Part shown: piece by piece, positions 17,394 to 26,184 of the stretch
Layout of the letters: every line of letters starts with the position of its first letter
How positions within the stretch are numbered: position 1 is the first letter of the stretch
Source of the DNA: an uncultured Arenicella sp.
Lineage (GTDB): Bacteria; Pseudomonadota; Gammaproteobacteria; Arenicellales; Arenicellaceae
DNA length: 37,517 nucleotides
Reading direction: 5' to 3'
NCBI GenBank assembly: GCA_938048185.1
Contig: CALIVT010000039.1
Span: 1-37,517 of the forward strand
Notes under the pieces: model-generated
Told to the model about the DNA's origin: nothing
Databases searched by the model: none
The model's input: the letters and a program-made list of their open reading frames with translations, nothing else
Program-made: the position numbers and the translations under genes

Positions 17394-19051
17394 ATGTTTG
17401 GGAGATTTTGGACATTAATGAGACGCATGATCTCAGAGCGATTAAGCGGGCCTATTCGAGCAAGCTAAAAGTCACTAGGCCCGACGACGACGCTCGAGCT
17501 TACCAAGAGCTAAGAGAAGCTTTTGATCTAGCAAAAAGACTAGCCAAACAGATTCAGCATAGTTTGGAACAGCAAGAATCCGAAGGTGTTGAAACAGTGT
17601 CTTCTGGTGAGCCGGAGAGTCAGTTAGGACTAGATGCTGCGTGTCAAACTGCGACTATTACAGAATCGCTCGAAGCTGAGGTTGTAGAGTCGTCCGAGAA
17701 GAGCGCGGTGGTGTCCATGGCCGTAGATTCCGAACTTAACCAGCAAGAGACGCTCGACGCTAACACCTCGCACGAAGCCGACACTCTTGGTTCTGAGTCG
17801 CTGCTTGACGAGCCGCTCGCAGACAAAAATAATTTGATTTCAGAAAAAGTCATCGAGATGGTCCAAGCAGTACATGACTGCTTAAATGACAAGGGTGAGG
17901 TTGCTGCGGTAGCTCTATTTAGAGATCACCTAGAGTCGCCCGAACTGTTCTCACTAGATTGGGCCAATCGTTTTGAATCACAAATGATGCATTACTTAGA
18001 CTGGTGGGCGGGTAGGCCTGCAAGCGAAGAAGGTGTGATTTTGCCTCTGGGTTTGATGCGCCAAGTAGTCAATCACTATGAATGGCATAAGGGTGGAGCG
18101 TCCAGAATGCACGACCACCCCGCATTAGAGCAACGTTATGAATCTATTATTAATGATAGCGGCCTTCGTTTTCTACAAAAAGTTGAGAGAAAAGAGCTTA
18201 GCTATACACCCGAATTCTCTGTTGCTGCGAAACGGCTATTAGGGGCTTATAAGCCAAAGCGATTTAGCGTTTATTCAGTTTGGGGAGAGAGCAGAAAAGC
18301 CATCGATATATTACTGAGTCGAGTTGAAGAGATGAATGATGCCTCGCTCGATTTTGAATTAAACACGAGAACCGTAAATTGGTGGCTTGCCCGCCGCACT
18401 CAATTTCCATTGAGTGCCTGGATGATAATCATCGCGGCTCTGTTCGCGGTCTCAAGCACTGGGCCAACAATTATTTGGTTCGAGGGGTACCTAGCGACAC
18501 AAAAAATTTTCGTCACGCCCCTGAGCTTCGTCGTGGTATTTTTGTTGGTTTGTGTTCTTGTGACCAGTGTTATTTATTGTTTAGCATACGGTTTTAAAAT
18601 AACCTCTGACATACTCCGTAGTCTATTCGCAAAACTGAACGGTAAAAACCGAGAACTAGTGTTTTGCGCGTTGGCAGTGAGTCTATATTTAGTCGCGGAT
18701 ATAGTCGCGGTAAATATCCCTGACTCTGCGCCAACAAGCTACATAGTTGCGACAGTCTTCTTGACGGCGATTTATCAAACACGACTTGCTGGTTTGGTGA
18801 TGTCTGCGTTCTTGATTGCGTTCGGATTTCACTTAGATGGGGTTGGAGATATGCTGAGCCAGGTTGCGACCTACAAAATAATTTATCCGGTTTTAGCAAT
18901 TAATACTGCTTTGTTTTACGGCTACTTAGATTTCAAATCAAAGCAGCTAAAAAGGGATTTTACTACTACTGAGATTCCGTCGAATAAGCGCTTAGGCTTA
19001 GAATTACTACTGATTTCCAGTTGTTTTGGATACTCATTATTATTTTTATAG
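17390..19051 (+). CDS. Membrane J-domain protein, HscC co-chaperone (DjlB/DjlC-like)
   Basis: Predicted co-chaperone that delivers substrates to, and activates, the adjacent Hsp70. Residues 1-55 have J-domain character: W-E-I-L-D-I, A-I-K-R-A-Y, then A-Y-Q-E-L-R-E-A-F. The canonical HPD tripeptide is replaced by R-P-D (30-32), as is common in the divergent J proteins paired with HscC. An acidic Ser/Glu-rich linker spans about 60-150, a soluble helical region about 150-335, and about six to seven membrane helices 340-553. E. coli HscC also works with J proteins (DjlB, DjlC) reported to be membrane-anchored, so the parallel is good, though sequence similarity beyond the J domain is not visible to me. 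The start overlaps the preceding gene; hscC follows 36 nt after the stop. Confidence 0.8.
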   Translation: MNVWEILDINETHDLRAIKRAYSSKLKVTRPDDDARAYQELREAFDLAKRLAKQIQHSLEQQESEGVETVSSGEPESQLGLDAACQTATITESLEAEVVESSEKSAVVSMAVDSELNQQETLDANTSHEADTLGSESLLDEPLADKNNLISEKVIEMVQAVHDCLNDKGEVAAVALFRDHLESPELFSLDWANRFESQMMHYLDWWAGRPASEEGVILPLGLMRQVVNHYEWHKGGASRMHDHPALEQRYESIINDSGLRFLQKVERKELSYTPEFSVAAKRLLGAYKPKRFSVYSVWGESRKAIDILLSRVEEMNDASLDFELNTRTVNWWLARRTQFPLSAWMIIIAALFAVSSTGPTIIWFEGYLATQKIFVTPLSFVVVFLLVCVLVTSVIYCLAYGFKITSDILRSLFAKLNGKNRELVFCALAVSLYLVADIVAVNIPDSAPTSYIVATVFLTAIYQTRLAGLVMSAFLIAFGFHLDGVGDMLSQVATYKIIYPVLAINTALFYGYLDFKSKQLKRDFTTTEIPSNKRLGLELLLISSCFGYSLLFL

Positions 19052-19087
19052 AAATTTAGCTCAAATAGATTAATGGAAGTTTGAAAC

Positions 19088-20779
19088 ATGATGATTGGGA
19101 TTGATTTAGGCACCACTAATAGCTTGGTGGCCTACCTAAATAACGGTAAAGCTGAAATCATACCGAACGTGCTTGGGAAGCGGTCTACGCCATCGGTCGT
19201 TGGTCTGAGCGATGACAATGAAATCATAGTCGGCGAAGCCGCACGGCAGCGAATAAGCACGCACCCCGACAAAACCGTCGCGGCATTTAAGCGCTACATA
19301 GGCACCGACCGTGAGGTGAAGTTAGGCAAGCAAGCTTATCGTGCTGAGGAGCTATCAGCTCTAGTGCTTAAAAGCCTGAAGGCTGACGCCGAGAGCGCGC
19401 TTGGAGGAACGATCACCGAGGCGGTAATTAGTGTTCCTGCCTATTTTAACGATGCCCAACGTAAAGCCACAAAAGCAGCTGGTGAGCTCGCTGGTTTGAA
19501 GGTGGCGCGTTTAATCAACGAGCCAACTGCCGCCGCGATTGCCTACGGCTTGCATAAAAATCTCGACGAAAGCACGTTCATGGTGTTCGACCTTGGGGGT
19601 GGCACATTCGATATTTCGATACTAGAGTTATTTGATGATGTGATGCAGGTGCATGCGTGCGCGGGAGACAATCAGTTAGGTGGAGAAGACTTTACCAAGT
19701 TGCTTCTACAGTATTTCTTGGAGCAACACGGACTTACGTTTAAAAAACTCAAAGCCATTCAACAGGCGATTGCCTTAAGGTTGGCCGAAAATACTAAAAT
19801 CAGCTTATCGAGCGGCGTAGATGCATTGATGCGATTCGAGCTAAAGGGTAAGGAGTACGAAACCACAATAACTCAAATTCAATACGAAAAAATCGTAGAA
19901 CCGTTAATGGCAAGGTTGCGAGAACCAATGGTGAAGGCCTTGAGGGACGCGGAAATGAACGCGTCTGATTTAGATTCGGTTGTCATGGTGGGTGGCGCTT
20001 GTCGAATGCCCATGATCAGGAAAAGTGTGAGTCGCATGTTGTCAAAACTCCCTCACAGCACAATCGACTATGACCAAACAGTAGCGCTCGGCGCTGCAGT
20101 TCAGGCAGGCATGATCGTTGCAGACGAGACATTGAAAGAAATCGTATTGACCGACGTAATGCCTTATTCTCTTGGTGTCGGGATTAATAATCCAAACTCA
20201 CGAGAAGAGGGAGACTTTTTATTCAGCCCAATTTTGGAGCGAAATTCGGCAGTTCCAGTTAGCCGAGCAGATCCCTACTACCCGATTAGTGAAAAGCAAA
20301 CGAAGGTCGATTTAGGTATCTATCAAGGCGAGTCAAGGTATGCAAAGGATAATGTAAAAATAGGTCTGATCTCGATGCCAGTTACCCCTGGTCCAACCGA
20401 CTCAAACCGTCTAGATGTTCGATTCACGTTTGACTTGAACGGCATACTCGAGGTCGAAGTTCAAAAGGATAAGCTCACTAAGCGGCTTGTTATTGAAGGT
20501 AACCCTGGTGTTTTAACCAAGCAAGAGATCGACGCATCGTTTAAGAAGCTTGCCAATTTAAAGGTTCATCCACGCGAAAAAATCGAGAATATAACCATTT
20601 TAAATAGAGCGATTCGACTCTATGAACAGAATATTGGAGACAATCGTGAGTATTTGGGTGAACTAATAAGCCATTTTGAAAGCGTGTTGCTGACTCAAGA
20701 TCAGGTTAAAATATCAGACGTGCGAGCTAATATAGAGGAGCGTTTAGACGAGCTAGACGACGATCCACTTGGTGTGTGA
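19088..20779 (+). CDS. hscC: Hsp70-family chaperone HscC
   Basis: ATP-dependent Hsp70 of the HscC (Hsc62) branch. The ATPase domain has G-I-D-L-G-T-T-N-S (4-12), V-P-A-Y-F-N-D-A-Q-R-K-A-T, I-N-E-P-T-A-A-A-I-A-Y-G-L and F-D-L-G-G-G-T-F-D (from about 167). The substrate-binding region has I-L-T-D-V-M-P-Y-S-L-G-V and F-S-P-I-L-E-R-N-S-A-V-P-V-S-R, typical of HscC rather than DnaK. It is 563 residues long, like E. coli HscC (556), with a short helical lid and no DnaK-like disordered tail. Two adjacent ATGs (19088, 19091) can start it; GGAAG lies shortly upstream. It is the third gene of the likely chaperone operon. It is not the cell's main DnaK, which should be elsewhere with grpE and dnaJ. Confidence 0.93.
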   Translation: MMIGIDLGTTNSLVAYLNNGKAEIIPNVLGKRSTPSVVGLSDDNEIIVGEAARQRISTHPDKTVAAFKRYIGTDREVKLGKQAYRAEELSALVLKSLKADAESALGGTITEAVISVPAYFNDAQRKATKAAGELAGLKVARLINEPTAAAIAYGLHKNLDESTFMVFDLGGGTFDISILELFDDVMQVHACAGDNQLGGEDFTKLLLQYFLEQHGLTFKKLKAIQQAIALRLAENTKISLSSGVDALMRFELKGKEYETTITQIQYEKIVEPLMARLREPMVKALRDAEMNASDLDSVVMVGGACRMPMIRKSVSRMLSKLPHSTIDYDQTVALGAAVQAGMIVADETLKEIVLTDVMPYSLGVGINNPNSREEGDFLFSPILERNSAVPVSRADPYYPISEKQTKVDLGIYQGESRYAKDNVKIGLISMPVTPGPTDSNRLDVRFTFDLNGILEVEVQKDKLTKRLVIEGNPGVLTKQEIDASFKKLANLKVHPREKIENITILNRAIRLYEQNIGDNREYLGELISHFESVLLTQDQVKISDVRANIEERLDELDDDPLGV

Positions 20780-20843
20780 TACATCGCCTTTAATCGACGC
20801 TACCTAACCATTAAAAGCCAACTTCTCTGTTAATATCTTACTG

Positions 20844-21830
20844 GTGAATACCCCAAGCAAAATTTCCCGTCGCTTCTGTGTAGCGCCGATGCTCGATTGC
20901 ACTGATCGACATGAACGTTATCTTGCGCGCTTAATCTCTAAACATACCGTGCTTTATACTGAGATGATCACTACCGGCGCGTTGCTGTTTGGTGATGCTA
21001 AGCGGTTTTTAGACTTTGACGACGCTGAGCACCCGGTTGCCTTGCAACTTGGTGGCAGTGACCCTGAGGCGATGACCAAAAGTGCCGAGTTGGTACAAAA
21101 ATGGGGCTATGACGAAGTTAATATTAACGTTGGTTGCCCGAGTGACCGAGTGCAGTCGGGCAGCTTTGGCGCGTGTCTAATGCAGGCGCCTGAGCTCGTT
21201 GCCGAAAATGTAAAGCAAATGCAAGCGGCGGTGGATATTCCAGTCACCATTAAATGTCGCATCGGGGTCGATGAACAAGAGCCACGCGACGCGCTTTGGG
21301 CCTTGGTAGAGGCCTGTGCAAATGCTGGCTGCACCACTTTTTTGGTACATGCTCGTAAGGCCTGGTTAAAAGGTCTTAGCCCTAAAGAGAATCGCGATGT
21401 GCCGCCGCTCGATTACGAACTGGTTTATCAGTTAAAGGCCGCGTTCCCAGAGTTGGAAATTGTGATCAATGGAGGCATCAGCACGATTGACGCCTGTCAT
21501 GCTCACTTACAGCACGTTGATGGCGTGATGATGGGGCGCGAGGCCTACTCCAACCCTTATATTATGGCGCAGGTTGATCAGCAATTTTATGGTGCGACCG
21601 AGCCACCCAGAAGTCGTGACCAAGTACTGACTGATTACATCGCGTATGCCGATCGGCGATTATCGCAGGGCAGTCGTCTGAACCATCTGTCCAAACACAT
21701 TGTTGGCTTATATCACGGTGAACCGCGCTCGCGGCTGTGGCGCAGACACATCAGTGAAAACGCACACGTTCCTGGTAGTGATACAGATGTATTGCGTGCG
21801 GCGTACGAGCAAATGGTGTCGGCGGCTTAA
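20844..21830 (+). CDS. dusA: tRNA-dihydrouridine synthase A
   Basis: FMN enzyme that reduces uridine to dihydrouridine in the tRNA D-loop (positions 20/20a for DusA). A TIM barrel starts with V-A-P-M-L-D-C-T-D-R-H. The catalytic Cys lies in N-V-G-C-P-S-D-R-V-Q-S-G-S-F-G-A-C-L-M, and the FMN/phosphate segments include I-K-C-R-I-G and I-N-G-G-I. M-L-D-C-T-D-R-H, L-H-L-S-K-H and G-L-Y-H-G are typical of DusA rather than DusB or DusC. The 328 residues are normal. It starts with GTG and has no clear ribosome site. It stands alone between hscC and the AsmA-like gene. Confidence 0.93.
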   Translation: MNTPSKISRRFCVAPMLDCTDRHERYLARLISKHTVLYTEMITTGALLFGDAKRFLDFDDAEHPVALQLGGSDPEAMTKSAELVQKWGYDEVNINVGCPSDRVQSGSFGACLMQAPELVAENVKQMQAAVDIPVTIKCRIGVDEQEPRDALWALVEACANAGCTTFLVHARKAWLKGLSPKENRDVPPLDYELVYQLKAAFPELEIVINGGISTIDACHAHLQHVDGVMMGREAYSNPYIMAQVDQQFYGATEPPRSRDQVLTDYIAYADRRLSQGSRLNHLSKHIVGLYHGEPRSRLWRRHISENAHVPGSDTDVLRAAYEQMVSAA

Positions 21831-21885
21831 ACGGCGGTAATTTGGCGTAAATTCGCGTTTTAGCCGTTAATTTTTCGTTTTTTTT
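21831..21885 (+). terminator. Possible terminator after dusA
   Basis: ACGGC (21831-21835) can pair with GCCGT (21863-21867) over a long AT-rich loop, followed by two T-rich runs (21871-21875 and 21878-21885). The stem is weak, but the T-rich tract is striking and lies directly after the stop codon. Confidence 0.35.
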
Positions 21886-21943
21886 ACACTGTGAAAATAA
21901 ATCGCTGCTAGCATAGACGCATTATTGTTATTGGAAACTCACA

Positions 21944-24274
21944 TTGAAACTATTTAAGTGGCTTGGCGGCCTAGTAGCTATTCTCGTTGTGGTCATTATT
22001 CTTGCGATTGTGATTTTACCCAACGTTGTAGATCCAAATGATTATCGTGACGAATTATCGACCCTCGTCAAAGACAAGACGGGTCGCGATTTAACGCTCT
22101 CGGGAAACCTCGAGCTGTCGGTGTTTCCGTGGTTAGGTATTCGTACCGAAGGTTTGAGCTTATCTCAACCTGAACAAATTGGTGGCGAGATGCTGAGTGT
22201 TAAAACGGCTCAACTGAAAGTTAAGTTACTGCCGCTACTCGGTAAAAAGGTGGAGGTTGACACGGTTGTACTTGAGCAACCGATGGTGACGTTAATTACA
22301 TTGAAAAACGGCGTCGACAGTTTCAGCGGCTTAACTGGCGACGAGAGTGATGCCGACGAAACCGAAGCCGATTCAGCCCAGGCCGCAGTCGCCTTGGCGA
22401 TTCAGGGCCTAGAACTTAGCGATGGCAAAGTGGTTATCGATGACCGCCAAGCGGGCAGCCGAACTGAGCTCAGCAATCTGAATCTGGTTACCGCCAATCT
22501 ACTCGGCAGTTCATTGGCGAACATCAGTGCGTCTGGCCAAATGCAAGACTCAGCGTCGCCCGACACGACAACCTTTGATCTAAACGCCAAGGCGCAAATT
22601 AATACCGACACGTTCGCGGTTAAAGTGGCCGACCTTAGCGCTAAGGTATTACAGGGCGAGCAGGATATAGACCTGACGATGGCGTCGATGGACTTCACTC
22701 AATCGTCTGAAATCGTTGTTAGCGGTCTTAACGCAACGGTTAATGGCGCGCAGCTTATTAAAGCCAGTATTCCCAACGTGATTGCCAGCTTAGATAAGCA
22801 AACCGCAAGTGCCAAAATCATCAGTGCTGAGTTTGAAAATATTCGCGCAGAAATCTCAGACTTCTCAGTAACGAAATTTATTGATCAGCCGTCTGCGCGT
22901 GGCTCAATTAATGTGCCAAGCTTTGATGCAGCCACGCTTTTAAAGTCGCTGGAAATTGATTTTGAACCGTCTGACGCCAATGCCTTGCGCGCAGTGGGTT
23001 TAGCGGCCGATTTTGTTGGCGGCTTAGACGGCGCCACCATAAGCAATTTGAAGCTGGCACTGGATAGCACCACACTCAGTGGCTCGGCATCGGTTGCTAA
23101 CTACGAAAAGCCAAGCGTTAAATTCAACTTGAGCATGAACGAAATCAATGTCGATAACTATCTGCCTGAAACAGAAGAAGAGGCGCAAGAAGAGGCCGTG
23201 AGCGGGGGCGAAGCGCTAGCCGTGCCAATGGCGTTGTTTAAAGACATTGATGCAAATGGCAGTTTTAAAGCACAGAAATTAACCTCTGGCGGTGTCACCT
23301 TAACCGATATTGATGTTGTGGTTAAGTCCAGCCCTGGAAATGTCACGGTTACACCTAAAGCCAATCTTTACGAGGGTAAAATCGACGGCGCTATCGCGTA
23401 TAAAGAGCAAGGCGCTACGTCTAGCCTGAGCGTGAAGAACGAAATTGGCATTGTGCAACTGGGCCAACTGCTAAACGCCGCTGACGTAACAGACCAGTTA
23501 CGCGGTTTAGGTTCGGTGTTAGTTGATTTGGTGGTGACCGAGACCGATGGCGTACAACGAAATGAAGGTACGGTTAAATTGCTCGCTAAAAATGGCGCGG
23601 TATCAGGTGTAGACGTTAACAAAATTCTGGGCCAAGCGAACTCTGCGTTTGAACTCTACAATAAATTTTCAGGCAAGGAGCAACCCAAAGATGTCGAAGT
23701 AGAAGGCGAGAAAAGCGATGTTACTGAGTTTGCTGACTTAGTGGGTACGTTTTTGATTAAAGATTTTCTCGTTACCAACGACGATTTTAAAATGACCGCG
23801 CCGGGGTTTGGTATCACGGGTAAAGGCCAATTTGATTTAGCAAAAGAAACGCTAGATTACGCGGTGAATATCGCGATTGCAGAGGGCTTAGGCGGTGCCT
23901 TGGGTGAGCAGCTGAAATCATTGAGTGGCAAGACTATTCCGGTACGCTGCCGTGGTTCATTTGAGTCTCCTGTATGCCTACCCGACGCGAAAGCACTCTA
24001 TTCCTTATATTTAAGCAGCAAACTCGATAGCAAAAAGGGCGAGCTGCTAGCTGAAAAATTTGGTGTTAAAGACGGGGAGAAACTCTCGACCAAAGATACT
24101 CTGAAACAGATTTTGCTGAACAAAGCGACCGAGAAAGAGCGAGCTAAAGAACGGCCAGTGCAAGAGCGCTCTGAAGAAGAAGCGACTGAGCAAGCGGAAG
24201 AAGAGCGACCAAAGACCAAGAAAGAGCGCCGCGAAGAACGTAAGAAGAAATTGTTGGAAGGTCTTTTTAACTAG
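21944..24274 (+). CDS. AsmA-family inner-membrane/periplasmic protein
   Basis: AsmA-like proteins are anchored in the inner membrane by one N-terminal helix and project a long beta-rich groove into the periplasm; relatives are implicated in lipid movement to the outer membrane. The helix is at residues 5-27 (L-V-A-I-L-V-V-V-I-I-L-A-I-V-I-L-P), followed by D-P-N-D-Y-R-D-E-L-S-T-L-V-K-D-K-T-G-R-D-L, the classic AsmA N-terminal motif. The C-terminal AsmA block is around 560-690 (D-F-L-V-T-N-D-D-F and G-K-G-Q-F-D-L-A). At 776 residues it is longer than E. coli AsmA (about 617); the extra length includes a charged Lys/Arg/Glu tail (about 725-776). It starts with TTG, with GGAA upstream at 21933-21936. 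Confidence 0.88.
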   Translation: MKLFKWLGGLVAILVVVIILAIVILPNVVDPNDYRDELSTLVKDKTGRDLTLSGNLELSVFPWLGIRTEGLSLSQPEQIGGEMLSVKTAQLKVKLLPLLGKKVEVDTVVLEQPMVTLITLKNGVDSFSGLTGDESDADETEADSAQAAVALAIQGLELSDGKVVIDDRQAGSRTELSNLNLVTANLLGSSLANISASGQMQDSASPDTTTFDLNAKAQINTDTFAVKVADLSAKVLQGEQDIDLTMASMDFTQSSEIVVSGLNATVNGAQLIKASIPNVIASLDKQTASAKIISAEFENIRAEISDFSVTKFIDQPSARGSINVPSFDAATLLKSLEIDFEPSDANALRAVGLAADFVGGLDGATISNLKLALDSTTLSGSASVANYEKPSVKFNLSMNEINVDNYLPETEEEAQEEAVSGGEALAVPMALFKDIDANGSFKAQKLTSGGVTLTDIDVVVKSSPGNVTVTPKANLYEGKIDGAIAYKEQGATSSLSVKNEIGIVQLGQLLNAADVTDQLRGLGSVLVDLVVTETDGVQRNEGTVKLLAKNGAVSGVDVNKILGQANSAFELYNKFSGKEQPKDVEVEGEKSDVTEFADLVGTFLIKDFLVTNDDFKMTAPGFGITGKGQFDLAKETLDYAVNIAIAEGLGGALGEQLKSLSGKTIPVRCRGSFESPVCLPDAKALYSLYLSSKLDSKKGELLAEKFGVKDGEKLSTKDTLKQILLNKATEKERAKERPVQERSEEEATEQAEEERPKTKKERREERKKKLLEGLFN

Positions 24275-24389
24275 GCTCAGCGTCCGAAACCTTCGTCGAC
24301 CTTCTTGCTACGGGCGACGTTCTTTGTCGAGATCATTGAATTGGTAAAACTAGAGGCAAAAAGCAGGCCAAATTAATTCCTCTCGCACC

Positions 24390-24450
24390 ATCAGACATGT
24401 AAAATTGCGGGCTAACGATAATCGTAGCACCGCAATTTCTCATGTCTGAT
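24390..24450. promoter_or_regulatory. 61-nt near-perfect inverted repeat covering the ilvD start codon
   Basis: Outer arms ATCAGACATG (24390-24399) and CATGTCTGAT (24441-24450) pair perfectly. After a 2-nt internal mismatch, AAATTGCGG (24402-24410) pairs with CCGCAATTT (24430-24438). The centre, GCTAACGATAATCGTAGC (24411-24428), folds on itself. The right arm contains the ilvD ATG at 24442-24444, and the left arm contains a minimal ATG-TAA. In RNA the structure would bury the ilvD start, which has no visible ribosome site. Translational control is inferred; an inverted duplication with no function is the alternative. Confidence 0.7.
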
Positions 24451-26133
24451 CAAAAACTCAATAAACACAGCGCCACCATCACTCAGCCCAAGTCACAAGG
24501 TGCCGGGCAAGCCATGCTCTATGGCACCGGCTTAACGCGCGACGATATGAATAAGCCCCAGATCGGTATCGCCAGTGTTTGGTGGGAGGGCAACACCTGC
24601 AATATGCACCTCAATGATTTAGCGGCGCAGGTAAAAATCGGCGTCACTAACGCTGATATGGTCGGCATGCGCTTCAATACCATTGGGGTAAGTGATGGCA
24701 CCACTAATGGCACGTCTGGCATGGCGTATTCACTTCAGTCGCGTGACATTATTGCCGACTCGATCGAAACCGTGGTGGCTGCCCAGTTTTACGATGGCGT
24801 GATCGCGATTCCTGGTTGCGATAAAAACATGCCGGGTTGTTTAATAGCCATGTCGCGCCTTAATCGCCCAGCGATTATGGTCTACGGTGGGTCTATTAAG
24901 CCGGGTATGCACAAAGGCGAGCCACTGGACATTGTTTCGGCTTTTCAGGCCTATGGCCAGTTCTTAGTTGAGACCATTACGGAAGATGATCGCCAACAGA
25001 TCATTGAAAAATCCTGTCCCGGCGCTGGCGCGTGTGGCGGTATGTACACCGCAAACACGATGGCCAGTGCGATTGAAGCCTTAGGTATGAGCTTGCCATA
25101 CAGCGCGTCTGCACCGGCTATTGATCAAGAGAAAGTAGACGAATGTTTGCGTGCAGGCGCGGCGTTGAAACACATACTTGAACTTGATTTAAAGCCGCGA
25201 GACATCATGACTCGTGACGCGTTTGAGAATGCCATGGTGGTGGTGACTGCTTTGGGTGGTTCGACCAACGCAGTACTGCATTTAATTGCGATGGCTCGCG
25301 CGCTCGACATGGATTTAACCGTTGACGACTTTCAACGGGTCAGCGACCGTATCCCCTTCTTAGCGGACCTGAGGCCTAGCGGCAAGTATGTGATGAACGA
25401 CCTGCATAACATCGGCGGTACGCCCGCCGTTATGAAGTTCTTGCTGGATGAAGGTTTACTCAATGGCGATTGCATGACCGTGACCGGTAAAACGTTGGCG
25501 GAAAACCTAGCCGACTTACCAGCGCTTAAAGAAGGTCAACAGATCATTAAGTCAATGAGTGACCCGATTAAGCGCACAGGCCATATTCAAATTTTAAAAG
25601 GTAATTTAGCCACAGGTGGTTGTGTTGCTAAAGTGACCGGTAAAGAGGGTGAAAAATTTGTTGGCCCTGCTAAAGTGTTCGATGGTGAAGCGGCAATGAC
25701 CGAAGCCTTAGAACAAGGCAGTATTGATAAAGGCGACGTGATCATTATTCGTTATGAAGGCCCAAAAGGTGGTCCGGGTATGCCGGAAATGCTAAAGCCA
25801 ACGTCGGCGATTATGGGGGCCGGTTTAGGCGAACACGTGGCAATGATTACGGACGGTCGTTTTTCGGGCGGCTCGCACGGTTTTATTGTTGGGCATGTAG
25901 TGCCTGAAGCACAAGAGGGTGGTGGTATCGCCCTAGTGCAAAACGGTGATACAGTTACTCTAGATGCGGTCAACAATCGCATTGAAATGGACGTTTCAGA
26001 TGAAGAGCTCCAACAGCGTCGAGACGCTTGGCGTGCACCTGAATTAAAGACGACTCGTGGTACACTTGGAAAATATATTCGCTGTGTCAAGAATGCGTCA
26101 ATGGGTTGTGTAACTGACGAGGCCAGCGATTAA
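24442..26133 (+). CDS. ilvD: Dihydroxy-acid dehydratase
   Basis: Fe-S enzyme that dehydrates 2,3-dihydroxy-acids to the 2-oxo acids leading to valine, isoleucine, leucine and pantothenate. Cluster cysteines are visible: C53 in G-N-T-C-N-M-H, the Cys of [10 protein letters not shown] (about 126), and that of [12 protein letters not shown] (about 193-199). [11 protein letters not shown] near the C terminus is the conserved active-site region. At 563 residues it resembles the shorter type found in plants and many bacteria rather than the 616-residue E. coli enzyme. The start lies inside an inverted repeat. No other ilv or leu genes are near. Confidence 0.95.
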   Translation: MSDQKLNKHSATITQPKSQGAGQAMLYGTGLTRDDMNKPQIGIASVWWEGNTCNMHLNDLAAQVKIGVTNADMVGMRFNTIGVSDGTTNGTSGMAYSLQSRDIIADSIETVVAAQFYDGVIAIPGCDKNMPGCLIAMSRLNRPAIMVYGGSIKPGMHKGEPLDIVSAFQAYGQFLVETITEDDRQQIIEKSCPGAGACGGMYTANTMASAIEALGMSLPYSASAPAIDQEKVDECLRAGAALKHILELDLKPRDIMTRDAFENAMVVVTALGGSTNAVLHLIAMARALDMDLTVDDFQRVSDRIPFLADLRPSGKYVMNDLHNIGGTPAVMKFLLDEGLLNGDCMTVTGKTLAENLADLPALKEGQQIIKSMSDPIKRTGHIQILKGNLATGGCVAKVTGKEGEKFVGPAKVFDGEAAMTEALEQGSIDKGDVIIIRYEGPKGGPGMPEMLKPTSAIMGAGLGEHVAMITDGRFSGGSHGFIVGHVVPEAQEGGGIALVQNGDTVTLDAVNNRIEMDVSDEELQQRRDAWRAPELKTTRGTLGKYIRCVKNASMGCVTDEASD

Positions 26134-26184
26134 GAAATATAAGTTAGCTAACTTTCAACGCGACAAGAGTAAATAGATAAGATC

